64,000 nucleotides of DNA from Brachycybe producta (lineage: Eukaryota; Arthropoda; Diplopoda; Playtdesmida; Andrognathidae), in contig JAUPFP010000001.1 of the NCBI GenBank assembly GCA_036925085.1, forward strand, positions 18,847,342 to 18,911,341. Direction: 5' to 3'. A model generated the notes under the pieces. That model was given only the letters and a program-made list of their open reading frames with translations, did not search any database and was not told the origin of the DNA. Shown in pieces: positions 41,035 to 52,390 of the stretch; position 1 is the stretch's first letter, and each line of letters opens with the position of its first letter. The translations under genes were made by a program, and so were the position numbers.

Positions 41035-41655
41035 TAGTTTAGGTGATGTTAGGTTAGGTATAGTTACCTAACCAAACCAAACCTAATACAACCTCAACCT
41101 AACCTAAAGTCAATATATTGAGCTACTATAAGTCAAAATATTGAGATACTAACTAAATATTGATACTATCTCAATATATTGACATAGTACGTCAATATAT
41201 TGAGACCTGCACACAAAAAAACACCAAATTAATTTTATTTTATTAATTTTAATTTAATATTGTTAATTTTCGGCGACTTCCTAGGGCCCCTATATAGTGA
41301 ACGTCTCATCGACAGTTTCCATTATTGATCAATAGATGGCGCTGCTAACGCAAATCTGCAATCACTTTCCTATATAAACGATAAGATGGCAATGCGCATG
41401 CTCTCTGCAAGTACTAGTGGGCTAACGCTAGTATGTTACATTCATAACTTCCTAATATCTTGTACACACATGACTCCATGAGTTAAATGAATTCAAATTA
41501 AAAGTGTTTAGGTGCATTATACGGAATCCAATTAAGGACATGAACCAAACAAAAATTGACTTTAATTATTAATATTTAAAAATTGAAATACTAAATCAAT
41601 ATTTTGTCAATAATTTATATATTATATTTAAGTTAATTAACTCAATATTTTCAGA

Positions 41656-42102
41656 CTAGTGGGGTAACCCGTCATAAATGACGGGAGCAAAATTCACCGG
41701 CAATATTGTGTGCATGCGCGTCTTTTTTTCCTTTTTTTACTCCTTTCATTTCAATTTCAGTCACCCCTTCCCATTTTTCTCTCTTTCTCCCCTTCTACAC
41801 TTTCCAACCTTTTCCCCTCACCCCCTCCCACTTTTCTCTCTCTCCCCTTCTACACTTTCCAACCTTTTCTCCTCACCCCCTCCCACTTTTCTCTCTCTCC
41901 CCTTCTACACTTTCCAACCTTTTCCCCTCACCCCTCACCCCTCCCACTTTTCTCTCTCTCCCCCTTCTACACTTTCCAAAGGAAGAGTTCAACATATAGT
42001 TGACCTTGAGAAAAAAAACGGTTCATTTATTCAAATTTATATAAATTCCAACGTGCTTCAATGGTTTTGTTACTCCACACACACACATACACAGACCTGG
42101 GA
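41656..42102 (-). mobile_element. Non-autonomous Helitron, copy 2
   Basis: Read on the minus strand it starts TCCCAGGTCTGTGT after A and ends with the hairpin CCCGTCATTTATGACGGG, then TTACCCCACTAG before T. The 447-bp length exceeds the other copies because of an internal minisatellite. Confidence 0.85.
41775..41980. repeat. 56-bp pyrimidine-rich minisatellite, about 3.5 units
   Basis: Tandem units of ccttctacactttccaacct plus tttcccctcaccccctccc plus acttttctctctct, expanded within Helitron copy 2; the other copies hold about one unit. Confidence 0.9.
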
Positions 42103-42182
42103 TATTATATATATAATTATTAACAGAATAAATTGAATTTGACATATTGTTTGTTTGCCCTTCACAGGACTCTGTAGAACAC

Positions 42183-42388
42183 AGGAATTTAGAAATCAGG
42201 ACGAACTGAATTCAGTTGTCTCCACCCTTTTTATGACGAACGCAACTTTTAATTGGTTGGTTATGTAGTCTGACGTCACATGCTCCGCCCTTTTCAACTT
42301 CGAACCACGCTACAAACCAATTAGAAGTTGCCGGTCGTCATAAAAAGTGCGGAGCCAACTGAAGTTCGTCCTGATTTCTAAATGCCTG
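42183..42388. mobile_element. MITE family D, copy 4, with 12-bp target duplication
   Basis: Fold-back of 206 bp with arms of about 85 bp (ggaatttagaaatcaggacg left; caggcatttagaaatcagga right, inward). Flanked by identical tctgtagaacac at 42171-42182 and 42389-42400. Confidence 0.85.
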
Positions 42389-42499
42389 TCTGTAGAACAC
42401 GTTTATTATTTAAATGCATTTAAATTATCAGCTGTGTACTAGGTATAAGGAAGGCTTCGTTCTAGGATCATCACATCGTACTTCTCTTCCGCTTTTTTT

Positions 42500-42785
42500 C
42501 TTTAATATTCCAAGTTCATAAGACGCCAGGGTCTTTTTTGACAGTAATAAAATCTGAGCGGAAACATGTGTATGCATGCACGTGGTGTTAAAACGTTCAG
42601 TACCATGTGTACATTAGCACTGTATTAACAGATTTCAGGGTGCATTTATAATTCAAAAGATATTGTATTGCAAACATGACCGTTTATTCCCGCTTTCCCG
42701 ACTCCCTAAGTCCATAGGATGCCGGCATCTTTTTGGACAGTAATAAAATCTGAACGGAAACACGTGTATGCATGCACGTGTGGCC
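42500..42785. repeat. Direct repeat pair of about 80 bp
   Basis: gacagtaataaaatctgagc...acatgtgtatgcatgcacgtg at about 42,540-42,587 and the close copy at about 42,736-42,782, with cataagacgcc / cataggatgcc upstream. Spacing about 197 bp. Confidence 0.75.
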
Positions 42786-42844
42786 AAGAGACTCAAGAAA
42801 CTGAATATTGCCAATATGTCCAATAAGTGCCTCTAGTTGCAGTA

Positions 42845-43690
42845 GTCGAAAAGATGGCCCATCTTATGAAGTTAGCAGACGAAACTTTAACATCTATAGA
42901 AATCGCTGCATCGGTAAGTTTTTCTGCGGTTTTCTCGCAAATTACTAGCCCAATTTTCGTGAATTTTTGATATGATAAAGAAAATATCCGTAGTTTCACA
43001 TCCATGCATTATTTTTTTTATATATTCCATGTTTTTTTTTTCATGTTTTGTTTCAGACGTTGCTGTGAAACCGAAACTTTAACATGGAAACCAATGTCAA
43101 TTTTGATATGGCGGTAAGTTCTATTGTTGTTTTCTTGCAAATTACTTGCACAATTAACGTGACATTTTAAACAAATAAAGATAAAAATAAGTAGTTTTTT
43201 ATAGTCAATTATTTTCAATTAAATATCCGTCCTGTTTGACACCAACTTTTCGATGTAGAGTTTAGAATAAAACATTGAAAACAAACAAACAACGAGGGAC
43301 ATTTAAAAACTAATGCCTGACTGTGAAACTACGTACTTTTATCTTTATTTCTTTAAAAATTCACATAATGGTGCGAGCTATTTCCAGGAGCAAAAGAACT
43401 CGCCGACTTATCGAAATCTCCGTTGGCTTCCATGTTAACAGTTGTGATTTTACAATAATGTTCAAAACAAAATATCGAAAACAACAAAATAGCGTGGAAT
43501 ATTTAAAAATAAACGCATGGATGTGAAACTAGTACTTTTGTATTTATTTTTTCAAAAATTTACAAAAAATTGGGCGTGTAATTTGCGAGAAAATGGCAAA
43601 AAAAACTTTCTGGTGCAGCGATTTTTCCATTGACTTCTATGTCAAGGTTTTGTCTGCTAACTTCTTAGGGGGCCATTTTTCTATTCTATT
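42845..43690. mobile_element. Fold-back element E
   Basis: gaagttagcagacgaaactt (about 42,867) pairs with the complement at about 43,640-43,670, and ttctcgcaaattac (42,931) pairs with gtaatttgcgagaa (43,580). Arms are about 350 bp. Each arm holds two related subunits starting gaaactttaacat. Confidence 0.65.
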
Positions 43691-43699
43691 TTAAGATGT

Positions 43700-44020
43700 T
43701 CTAATGTATCTATGAAGAGCATCGTTTCTGTATTTCATCATCATCATTATTAACGAAATGATAAATTAAAATTGTTCATACATTTATTAATTATAGTCTA
43801 AAGAAATATTTACCATTGTATGCTTTTTAATTGCAATTTTATTAAACATTTGCCATTTCAGTACAGAATAAACATATTGATATGGTATTATATAATTTTT
43901 ATTAATGTTTAGTTTTATGTAGTTATTATAGTTAGTTGTATGTAGTTATTATAAAGTTAATCATATGTAAAGTTATATAAACATTTCTGAATAAAATATA
44001 TGTGTACATTTATGACTAAA
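43700..44020. other. AT-rich spacer, no gene seen
   Basis: About 320 bp with short tatgtagttattata repeats at about 43,918-43,955. Confidence 0.5.
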
Positions 44021-44026
44021 TACTTA

Positions 44027-44290
44027 TTTTCAGGTAGAGCCAAAACCAAGATTACCATGTGTGCTTTGGGAAAGCTCACCCTCAACAAGTTTTACATCAG
44101 GATATATTTTCTCAAAAATTATTTGTGCAATTATATCCCCTTTTTTAATAGTAAAATCATGAGTTTCGAAATTTATTAACATAACGTCGATACTGCCCCT
44201 ATAGCTGAAATCATTGACTCCAGCCAAAACATCAATGCCAAAATGAAGCGCAGGACACGATCTCAGTGCAATTCTTCCGTAACATCAAAA
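44027..44290 (-). pseudogene. dUTPase domain remnant
   Basis: GRIALRSCPALHFGIDVLAG resembles dUTPase motif II-III, NDFSYRGSIDVMLIN motif III, FTIKKGDIIAQIIFEKI motif IV and HGNLGFGST the C-terminal motif V. This trimeric pyrophosphatase keeps uracil out of DNA and is carried by many viruses. It abuts the polymerase remnant. Confidence 0.85.
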
Positions 44291-46150
44291 GCTCACAACT
44301 GCGTTATTCATTAATTTGAAAAAATCTTTTTCAAAGGCATCTTTTGCGAGTTTGCGCATATTGATGTTAAATTTTATATAGGGCTTTAACCACTTGTCTT
44401 GGGCAAAATAAAGAACATGATGGATTTTGGTTAACTTCATACCCAGGTTTAAGTAGCATTGTAAATTTCTAACATGAATAATGTAATTTTGTTTATGATT
44501 AAGATTAGGGGTAAGTTTCCTTGTTCTGTAATTTTTAGGTTCTTTTCCTTTTACTTTTGTTAGGAGGTCTTTAGTATAAAGAGATAGCATATCAAGATGA
44601 ATATCTAGTCTTTCTGGACAAAGAGGATAGTCACTGTGATTGAAATGTAAATGTGCAGGATAATCAAGATAAACTTCGAAAATATATCGATCCTTGCCAT
44701 CTGCTTTAATAGAATGAATGTCAAAAGTTTCAATTTCCCAATCGGCAATATAAGATTTCGGTTCAGATGGATTATAATCTTTTAAATAGGGATTGTTTGC
44801 TTTTGCATATCTGTGACTAGCAACAGAAACACCACCACGAATATCTTTTTTGATAATGTTATAAACTGTAAGTAGCTCTAACTTAACTTTAATGTATTTC
44901 AAAATTTTGAAGGGTCTTTGAAAAACCATGAAACAATTAAATTTTTCTTTAGGAAGGTTTGGAGCAAGGGTTGCTAATGGGGCAGACAAGAATTGAAAAC
45001 TATCCAAAAACACAAGATCATCAACGATGAAACTCGTATATCGTTCAATATTCAGTGGAATGATGTTAATGGGCTTTTCTGTTTTAATTTTACTGAGGGC
45101 TTTAATGATAAAATACTCATTATACGACTGTAAGCAATTAGCAAAACATTTCAAATAAGAGCGATCATGCATGGTGACATTATAACTAAAGCAGGCTGCT
45201 TTTCTGTAATTGTTTCCTGGGAGATGGTGATTATGATCTCTTTACCTGTAATGAACTCGTAAAACTCTGTATTACAAGCTCTCTTAATGCAATAATGAGT
45301 TCATAAGCAGGATCTGTAGATATTTTACATTCATGGGCTACAACTTTGCCATGATAGTCAACGATAGCATGAGAATATTAGCAAGCTCTGTGTTTCTGAA
45401 TGTTTTTTGTATGAGATGTACTAGGATTTTGTGCTGGTCAACTCACTTTTCGTATAATGCTTTCAAAGTCAAAATAAGCCACATAAGGGCAGCGCAACAC
45501 TGCAATGCTTTATGAAACTTGTTAAATTTTAAAATACAATTATCTTTGTTCGGTAAAAGAATTTTTACTGATTTATCTCTCCGTCTTTCCAATGCAGTTT
45601 CCACTTTAAACCCTTGACAAAATCGGTAACAAAAAAAATTTTGTTTAAACCATCATGGCTCATTAAATGCACAATATTTCGAATAAGAAAATAATGTTTA
45701 TCATGAAGAAGAAGGTTAATTTCTCTATTTGAGTTGGAGTCACTTAACTGAAGAGGAACTGTGTACTTATCATATCCAAAAACATTAATTTTGAGATTAT
45801 TTGCATTTTCAAATTTTGATATCTGGTTTAAGGCAACTGGGTATTCAAGCATGGATGTATCCAGTGTTTTTTCTTGTTTCACATAGTGACTCACTTTATT
45901 TGGATGGTTGGATCCAGTTATTGGATACAAATGGGCTAGTACACTCCATAAGAAACATTTGGCACCTTTTGATACAATGTTTAAAATAGTTTTTACTTTT
46001 AAGTGAAACAGGAAGTTTTCCCGAACACCCTCCTTTATATGGTCTATATGTACCAATTTTAACATCAATATCTTCAATGGAATTAATTGCCCAACCCGAA
46101 CCTCTATTAATGAATGTTTCTATAGCGCTTAAGATCTGCATTTCACATTC
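44285..46150 (-). pseudogene. Protein-primed DNA polymerase B remnant
   Basis: The N-terminal part (46,141-45,565) has RGSGWAINSIEDIDVKIGTY, KCFLWSVLAHLYPI and KINVFGYD. The later part (45,172-44,285) has RGGVSVASHRYAKANNPYL, YPAHLHFNHSDYPLCPERLD, HVRNLQCYLNLGMKLTKIHH and FEKDFFKLMNNAV. These are the exonuclease-side and palm-side blocks of the Polinton-type PolB. Broken. Confidence 0.85.
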
Positions 46151-47184
46151 TCGTAAGTATTGAATTATTCATAATGGGTTTCATAATACTAAAAAAATTG
46201 AAATCATTTGTTTCGTAAGTTATTGTTGGCTCATTGTTAATATAAATCATTTTGGCTTGATAAAATGAATGTGTAAACATAATTGTAATTTAAATCTCAT
46301 TTTCTTAGACCATCACTGCAACAAATTCATTACATCAGAAAAAATATGCTGAAAATAAACTCTAGGGTCCAGTAACTAGTATAAACTGTCAAACCCTGTT
46401 TTATATATTACAAAAGAATTTTGCAAAATTATTTCATGAACATTATTTTAAATTATCTAGCCATTGTATTTTTGTATTAAATTCAGAATTACATAGGTTA
46501 CATTTTTCTATACTAGTACCAATCAAGTGAACACGAAGGAAATGTCCCATCGAGTCATCTTGCTTCCCACATAAAAAACAATTTATTTTTTAAAATCAAA
46601 CCCAAACTTTGACAAATAAGCAGGAACCTGCTTGAGTTTTGTTATTAATTGGGGATAAATATGAATGAAGATACAAGCACCTTTTGTGTATTTATTTTCA
46701 ATATTATATTTTCGAATATCAATAAACCATTGTTCACTACTTAAATCTTGTAGTATCCGGAGCTTCCAATTGTGCTCGATTTCAAGAGTTTCGTGAGCTG
46801 TAAAATCAGGTATTATGATTTCTCCTGCAATCTGATCAGATGACGTCCAAACAAGTCAGAGATTGCATCTTTGCTTACATTGGTTGAGGATCCCTCATCA
46901 TTATCAATGTTTGTTTTACGTTTTGCAGCCTGGTTTTTGTAGAGTGACTTTCCTTTTAGTCTTCTGGTCACTTCACTTTCTACCATCAAGTCTATCAAGA
47001 TTTTTTGTTCTGTATTTTTTCAATGAAGTATTTACACTGTCACAAATGAATACTACCAATCATGCCAGGATTTTTTCATTTTTTTTTAAATATTTAATGT
47101 TTAAAAATGCTTACCAATTACTTCTCTGATGTCCTGCCAATTGAAGTCTATGTTGAGTTAGAAAATAAACTTGTTGAATAAACT
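46151..47184. other. AT-rich region with unrecognised minus-strand coding fragments
   Basis: Two minus-strand pieces (46,998-46,813, with EVTRRLKGKSLYKNQAAKRK; and about 46,800-46,565, with a KYTKGACIFIHIYPQLITKL segment) look protein-like and could belong to the neighbouring fossil, but I recognise no family. The remainder shows nothing. Confidence 0.3.
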
Positions 47185-48090
47185 TGTGACACCCCGCAGC
47201 TGCAGACTTGTGGATCACCCCATAGAAATTCTCTTATTTCAGAATGGCACTCCATTGAGCACAGATGTCAAGACTTGGGTGGCCCGAATTCTTAGTGAAT
47301 TCGAGGAACCAAGATGAATCATGACAAATTGGGAAAGGAGTCCCAAAAATGCCTTTCCTTAAAAGGTAATATTCTCAGCCTGGGGCAATGATTGGCCCAG
47401 TTGGCCTGTCATTGAGCCCTCAGGTGGCAGTTGCCCCTCCCTTGAGACAGAATGAAAGTGCCGTGCCACTTATGTTTGAGGACAGTCCGAGTTTGAGTTT
47501 TAATTGATATAGTTTGGAAAAGAGTGCAAAGAGAAAAACAAAAGTGTTTTTATAACTCCAGAATTAGAGTGAATGTAATATTCCAGTATTTTAGTCAACA
47601 ATTGTATCATCAATTAATAATATACACACAGATATGTAAGAGTGCAAAGAATGTTATAAAGATAACTTTTATACATCAAAGTGTCTGTGTGAGTTTTATT
47701 CTCCAACAGTGGGAATAACCAAGAGAGGAACTTTAGCCAACAGTTCTCACCACCATCAGAGGCCCTCAGAAACATTCGGAGTCTCTCTGTTTGGCACCTT
47801 CAAACTGGCTAAAGAGGACCAGGACCATCGGAGTGGTTATGCAACTATACAAAAGATATCCAGGACAGGGCTGAGAGTGTTCTAAACCTTCATTAGAGAG
47901 GAGGGCCACAGTCGGCCTTGGCCAAACTAGATAAGTTCTTTTGAGGGCTTTTTAAGGACTTACCGGATGTCGAGAGACTGTAGTGCTCGGTAAAAGTTAC
48001 ATGGACAGTACAAAATGTCGCGACCGGTTAAAACAGGGGCTGGTCCGCAGCCAGCACACCCCAAAAGAATGGTGCTAAAGGGCCAGCCTC
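47185..48090 (+). mobile_element. LTR and leader of an LTR retroelement fossil
   Basis: A 524-bp TG...CA block (47,185-47,708, TGTGACACCCCGC to ttattctccaaca) is followed by about 300 bp of leader and the start of a gag-like frame at about 48,016 (MSRPVKTGAGPQPAHP). The element stops near 48,090 in A/T-rich DNA. Class (gypsy-like) is inferred from the LTR style. Broken. Confidence 0.5.
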
Positions 48091-48400
48091 ATCACAAACT
48101 TCAAATTTTTTTTCAATAGAAGTATATAAGTATATTTTTTCAATTAAAGTGTATAAGTATACTTAACAAATTTCACGAACAAGAAACTGCTTTGAGCACA
48201 AAACATCAGTGATGAACAACTTTCAGACTGACCAACTTTAAAGATGAATAGTTGGAGCTGCAGAGCACACTGAGTTTTATGTAAAATGCACTCTATTTCT
48301 TTACAAAAATTGTAACCTTGAACATATCACTAGCCAATAGTTAATCATAAAATAATTCTAGCCTATGAAACTGCTGGCCAGGGCTTCAAAATATATTACA
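48091..48400. other. AT-rich spacer, no gene seen
   Basis: About 310 bp. An 18-bp direct repeat agtatataagtatatttt / agtgtataagtatactta occurs at about 48,121 and 48,147. Confidence 0.5.
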
Positions 48401-48404
48401 ACAC

Positions 48405-49102
48405 TGTGAGCTTTTGACATTGACACTATAATTTTACCAGCTTACAGATGGTGTTTTCTGTGACTCGTTTCTTCTCTTGATCGTGCGGTGGCCGCACGAA
48501 GAAGATCCGAGTTACAGAAATAGCTGGATGAAGTTGGATTATGATCATCCTCCTGCATGGGGGTGAAATCATTGCAGAAGGATGGTGGCCATCCTTCTCT
48601 TGGTCGATGCTGATGTACATCTTCTCCTGTGTATTGTTACCAATAGAAGATGTTGTAGCTGCTTCAGGATTGTATGTCTCCTGCCTTATGATGTCTCTGG
48701 TCTCTGTAGAGAAGTTATTAGTTACCAAACATAGGGACAAAGCTGTTTTCAATTATAAACACTTTTTATTCATCCTAGTACGGGAACACTTAGTTTACAA
48801 GGATGAATATTGAATATCAAAGGTGCGTCCTCATGCCCATGATGTGATACGAATAAATATCTACATAGTACAAAAGAGAGCAAAGACAAGCAGGAGGAAC
48901 AAAGAGGAACATGGTCCTTTTATACCTTGGACCTGTGTACACCTACGAGGTGTAACCAGGTCCAGTGACCATGGTCATAAGTGTATCACTGCCACTTCGA
49001 TGTGCATCAGAAGTGTGAGTCGGAAAGGAGGGAAGGACAAGCGGGAGTTGTTTATCCCCCAGGCTATGGTTTTGGTGGGAACGGGAGTTGCTGGGTGTTA
49101 CA
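48405..49102 (-). mobile_element. Solo LTR
   Basis: Read on the minus strand, 698 bp from TGTAACACCCAGCAACTC to ...AAAGCTCACA, flanked by acac at 48,401-48,404 and 49,103-49,106. A TATA box (aaggtataaaagg, about 48,920-48,932) is preceded by an inverted ggacctg...caggtcc block. A fragment of the same family lies at 7,077-7,320. Fossil. Confidence 0.7.
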
Positions 49103-49106
49103 ACAC

Positions 49107-49834
49107 TTAGGTCAAGAATTGAATAAATGTGGGAACCAACATTTAACAAGGCCCAGAGCAATATGACATTTTTAGAACAGCTGTTAAAGATGTCAATTTA
49201 GTAGTTATATAGATAAGGTTTTGAAAAATGAGAAACAACACATTGACAAGTCTCAGCAGTAAATCATATTTAAAACAGCTGTTAGAGATGTCATTTTTAT
49301 AATTATCTAGGCTAAGGGTTTTAAAAAAAATCAACAGTTCAAAGATGTAGATTAGTAGATTATGTTTAGTGTTTAGTTGGCTGTGAGATACACATTTATT
49401 AATTAGCCAATTCAAGATTTTTTTAGAAAAAAAGTTTCAGTGACCATAAAACAGTCACTCATATTCAATATTTTAAGTCTACAAAAAACCAAACTGCAAT
49501 GCATGATGTATGCTGATAAAATGAAAATCTGAATTGTAAACTATATAGCTGTAAATATGGATGAAAAGACAAACCAAAAAAAATGTTATATTTGACTACT
49601 TATAATGTGTACAGTACTGTATGTTAAGTCTTTGCAATAATAAATGCTTAGTAAGTTGTTACCTAAACTAGCTATTTTTTAATTTCTTTTTATAAAAAAC
49701 AAATACATCATATTTTAATCTTTACATTTTTATAAAGGAAAAATTAAAATAAACAGTATACATATTATAACAATTGAAAGGGAAAAAAGAATACAAGCAT
49801 TGATTTTATTTTTTTTTTTCAAAAATATAATACA
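49107..49834. other. AT-rich spacer with an approximately 105-bp diverged duplication
   Basis: aacagctgttaaagatgtca (49,176) recurs as aacagctgttagagatgtca (49,274) with similar flanks. No gene seen in the rest. Confidence 0.55.
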
Positions 49835-50191
49835 CTAGTGGGGTAACCCATCATAAATGATCGGAGCAAAATTCACAGGCAATTGTGCGCATGCACATCA
49901 TTTGTTCCTTTTTTACTCCTTTCATTTCAATTTCAGTGACCCCTCCCCCTTTTTTCCTCCCTCCACGTTTCTTTCTCCCCCTACTCTTTCCAACCTTTTC
50001 CCCCTCTCCAATTTAATATCATGGGGTTCTTGGATGGGAAGGGTGCAACATATAGTTGACCTTGAGAAAAAAAAACCGTTCATTTATTCAAATTTATGTA
50101 AATTCCGACATGCTTCAATGGTTGTACAGCGTTATTCCAGAAAGAAGAACGATAGATAGAATGGCACTCACACAGAGACACAGATCTGGGA
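49835..50191 (-). mobile_element. Non-autonomous Helitron, copy 3
   Basis: On the minus strand starts TCCCAGATCTGTGT after A and ends TTACCCCACTAG before T. The terminal hairpin has one change (atcatttatgatgggt side). 357 bp; adjoins a (TA)n tract at its 5' end. Confidence 0.85.
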
Positions 50192-50207
50192 TATTATATA
50201 TATTATA

Positions 50208-50284
<77 letters not shown>

Positions 50285-50289
50285 TATAG
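50192..50289. repeat. (TA)n microsatellite
   Basis: About 98 bp of TA with rare TG interruptions, at the 5' flank of Helitron copy 3. Its repetition yields spurious Tyr-Ile frames. Confidence 0.95.
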
Positions 50290-52050
50290 ACATGCAGCAT
50301 GCCTTTGAAATACTTTTTTTTAAATCCAGCTCCTGTTGGTTATCTGAGTCTTCAGATTCAGAATCAGCCAAATCATTATCACTATAACCCTCATGGTTTA
50401 AAGACCTGAATGCTTTTACCATATTGGAGGCAATATCTGTGACAACTCTTATAACTTGTTATAAAAATTCATTAATTACTGTAATGAAACTTACAAAAAA
50501 CTTTACATCCAATATTCCACTTCTTAATAGCTACCTCATATGCATGTAAAATAGTGTCATGTGTATGCCTTCCTTTTACCCTTTTACATGACAGCAAAAA
50601 GCTGTAAGGAATGAAGTCTTTCACAGCATGACAGGCAATGGCTAAATACGCTTCCATTGATCTTGATGACCATATGTTCAACTCAATTGCAACATGTTTG
50701 GTGTTTTGCAAAACATTACGTAACAGTTGAGTATTTTTTGTGTCTTCATTTGGAACTAAGGTATTCCTCACTTTTTCATATGAAGGAATTTTATATCCAG
50801 GAATAGCTACCTATAATAGGCACAAAACTAAGATCTATTTGGCTAATCATGTTATTAAGCTACCTTTCAATTATGAATAAAATTATTTGTTTATAAGATT
50901 GACAAAGTTTTTGAATCCATCTTTTTGGGTTGTTATTAATGGCATGAAGTCCATACATATCATCATTGCCAGTGCTTCATCAATTTTTGAACTTGTTCTT
51001 GGTGGAATGTTTTTCACTAAATTATGAATGTGTTAAATATTTAAATCCTTTTAATTATAGCAAAATAAAGATTTCTTCAAAACTAATTAAAAAAACTGGA
51101 TTTTAATTAATACCTTATTAACAGGGTTCATTTTATATTAAGAACTAGCAAGAGGCTAGCTTATCCACAATATTGGAAAATGGCAGCTGTTGCTAGACTT
51201 TAATATCTCTAAAATTTTATAAAATAAATAAAACTAAATAATTCCCATAAAACATTTTCCAATACATAGAATTTGCCCTAAAATGTTTTGAGGCAAATCT
51301 TAGACTGTTATGCTAAAATGCACTGCACACTATTTACTATAAGTAATTTAAGCCAATATTTTGAGAGAGTGTGCAAAGTATGTTTTCAATACAAATATAA
51401 AATATAAATAATAATGAATTGTAAGACCATTGGTATTGCAGAAAAGAGTCTCTTTGAAAAAAAAGCAAAAAATCGGCCATTTTCCAAAATGGCCACTTTC
51501 CCCACTTATTCTCTTTTGTAGAGGTAATATATTTGTGAAAATTTTAGAAAATAGTATATCATATGTAAAATCCTAAGCAACTTTAATTTATTTTACAATT
51601 ACATTAAATTGATTATAATAGCACATGTGATAAATGTTAAGACAACGAATTGTATATGTATTAATTAAAATTATTAAAAATGGCTGCTATTTTATGATGA
51701 TAAATTGTTGAGGGATTTAGAAAGGTATTCTGAAAACTGGGCAATAAATATCAACCAAAATTCAATCTTTTTGTAATTAGTTTTGGGTTATTAATTAGAT
51801 GATAAAAATTAACATATAAATACCTTTTTCAATGCAGTAATTAGATATCTTTGGTGAGTTGTCCTTCCTGGTTAATTCAAAGGCAGCATAATTTTCTTCA
51901 TGTTTCCTTCTTAGATGTCGGATATAATTTGTAGTCACATGTTTTGCTGAAGCCACAGTTTCATTACATAATTTGCAGACACATGTTGTTTTACCATTTT
52001 CAGCACAAACAAAATTAGTAACAAAAATGCTTGCAATAAGCACTAATAGG
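50290..52050 (-). pseudogene. BED-finger hAT transposase gene fragment with introns
   Basis: Four minus-strand exons can be read. Exon 1 (about 52,050-51,824) encodes a BED zinc finger (CVCKLCNETV...NYIRHLRRKHEENYAAF). Exon 2 (51,016 to about 50,900) has SSKIDEALAMMICMDFMPLI. Exon 3 (50,810-50,495) has KHVAIELNIWSSRSMEAYLA and RVKGRHTHDTI, the hAT transposase core. Exon 4 (from 50,445) has VTDIASNMVKAF, then an acidic stretch. Junctions at 51,824/51,016 and 50,495/50,445 are GT-AG with matching phase; the exon 2 donor is unclear. Exon 4 runs into the (TA)n tract, so the C-terminal half is missing. It resembles ZBED-like genes derived from hAT transposons, and here it is broken. Confidence 0.75.
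51017..51823. other. AT-rich intron of the BED-hAT gene fragment
   Basis: About 800 bp between the BED exon and exon 2. No bounded element; a ccattttccaaaatgg palindrome lies at about 51,477-51,492. Confidence 0.5.
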
Positions 52051-52259
52051 TTCTCCACTTGAAATTTGTTTAGGCTGTAGCACTTGTTTTTCTTCTAATT
52101 GTGAGATATTTTCATTATGTAGAAACTTCCACATTTTAAACCTAAAGTAGGCATGAAGTTAACATGACCTACATTAAAAAGGAATTTCTGAATCAATCTT
52201 TTCTGTTTAAAATGGACAAAAATATTCATTAACTCCAAATAAAATTTAATACATTTTAT

Positions 52260-52390
52260 TTAAAAACCAAATCAAATCCAAATCATTTTAATTGAAATCC
52301 AAATCAAATCAAACTCCTAAGTTTATTATTAAAATAAATCAAACCCATTCCATTTCACCCAAAATCCAAATCAAATCCAAATCCAATGCA
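52260..52390. repeat. Degenerate (CAAATCAAATC)n tract
   Basis: Repeated ccaaatcaaatc units flank an AT stretch; simple-sequence-like end adjoining the LINE fragment. Confidence 0.7.

Larger units (their letters stand above)
39489..41440. mobile_element. Fold-back element, split by a LINE
   Basis: Inverted arms of 78 bp (39,489-39,566 and 41,363-41,440), nearly identical, contain gcgttagcccactagtactt and tgcgcattgccatcttatcg. Inside each arm are arrays of TCAATATATTGAG-like palindromic units and an aggtttggttag segment shared with the minisatellite element at 17.7 kb. Without the LINE the element is about 620 bp. Confidence 0.8.
44027..46150 (-). mobile_element. Polinton/viral-type fossil: PolB and dUTPase
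   Basis: A minus-strand relic of a large-DNA-element genome: family-B DNA polymerase pieces at 46,150-44,285, followed directly by a dUTPase domain at about 44,290-44,030. No terminal repeats were identified, so its ends are unknown. Broken, with several lesions. It is separate from the Polinton at 21-28 kb, which lacks these genes. Polinton or related virus-derived element. Confidence 0.75.

Noticed and set aside
41678-42136. Ser/Leu/Pro/Phe-rich proteins in three overlapping frames
   Set aside because: All arise from the CT-rich minisatellite inside Helitron copy 2.
50168-50422. Tyr-Ile-rich membrane-like proteins across the TA tract
   Set aside because: Artefact of the (TA)n repeat. Only the part on the minus strand right of about 50,300 has real similarity, to hAT transposase.
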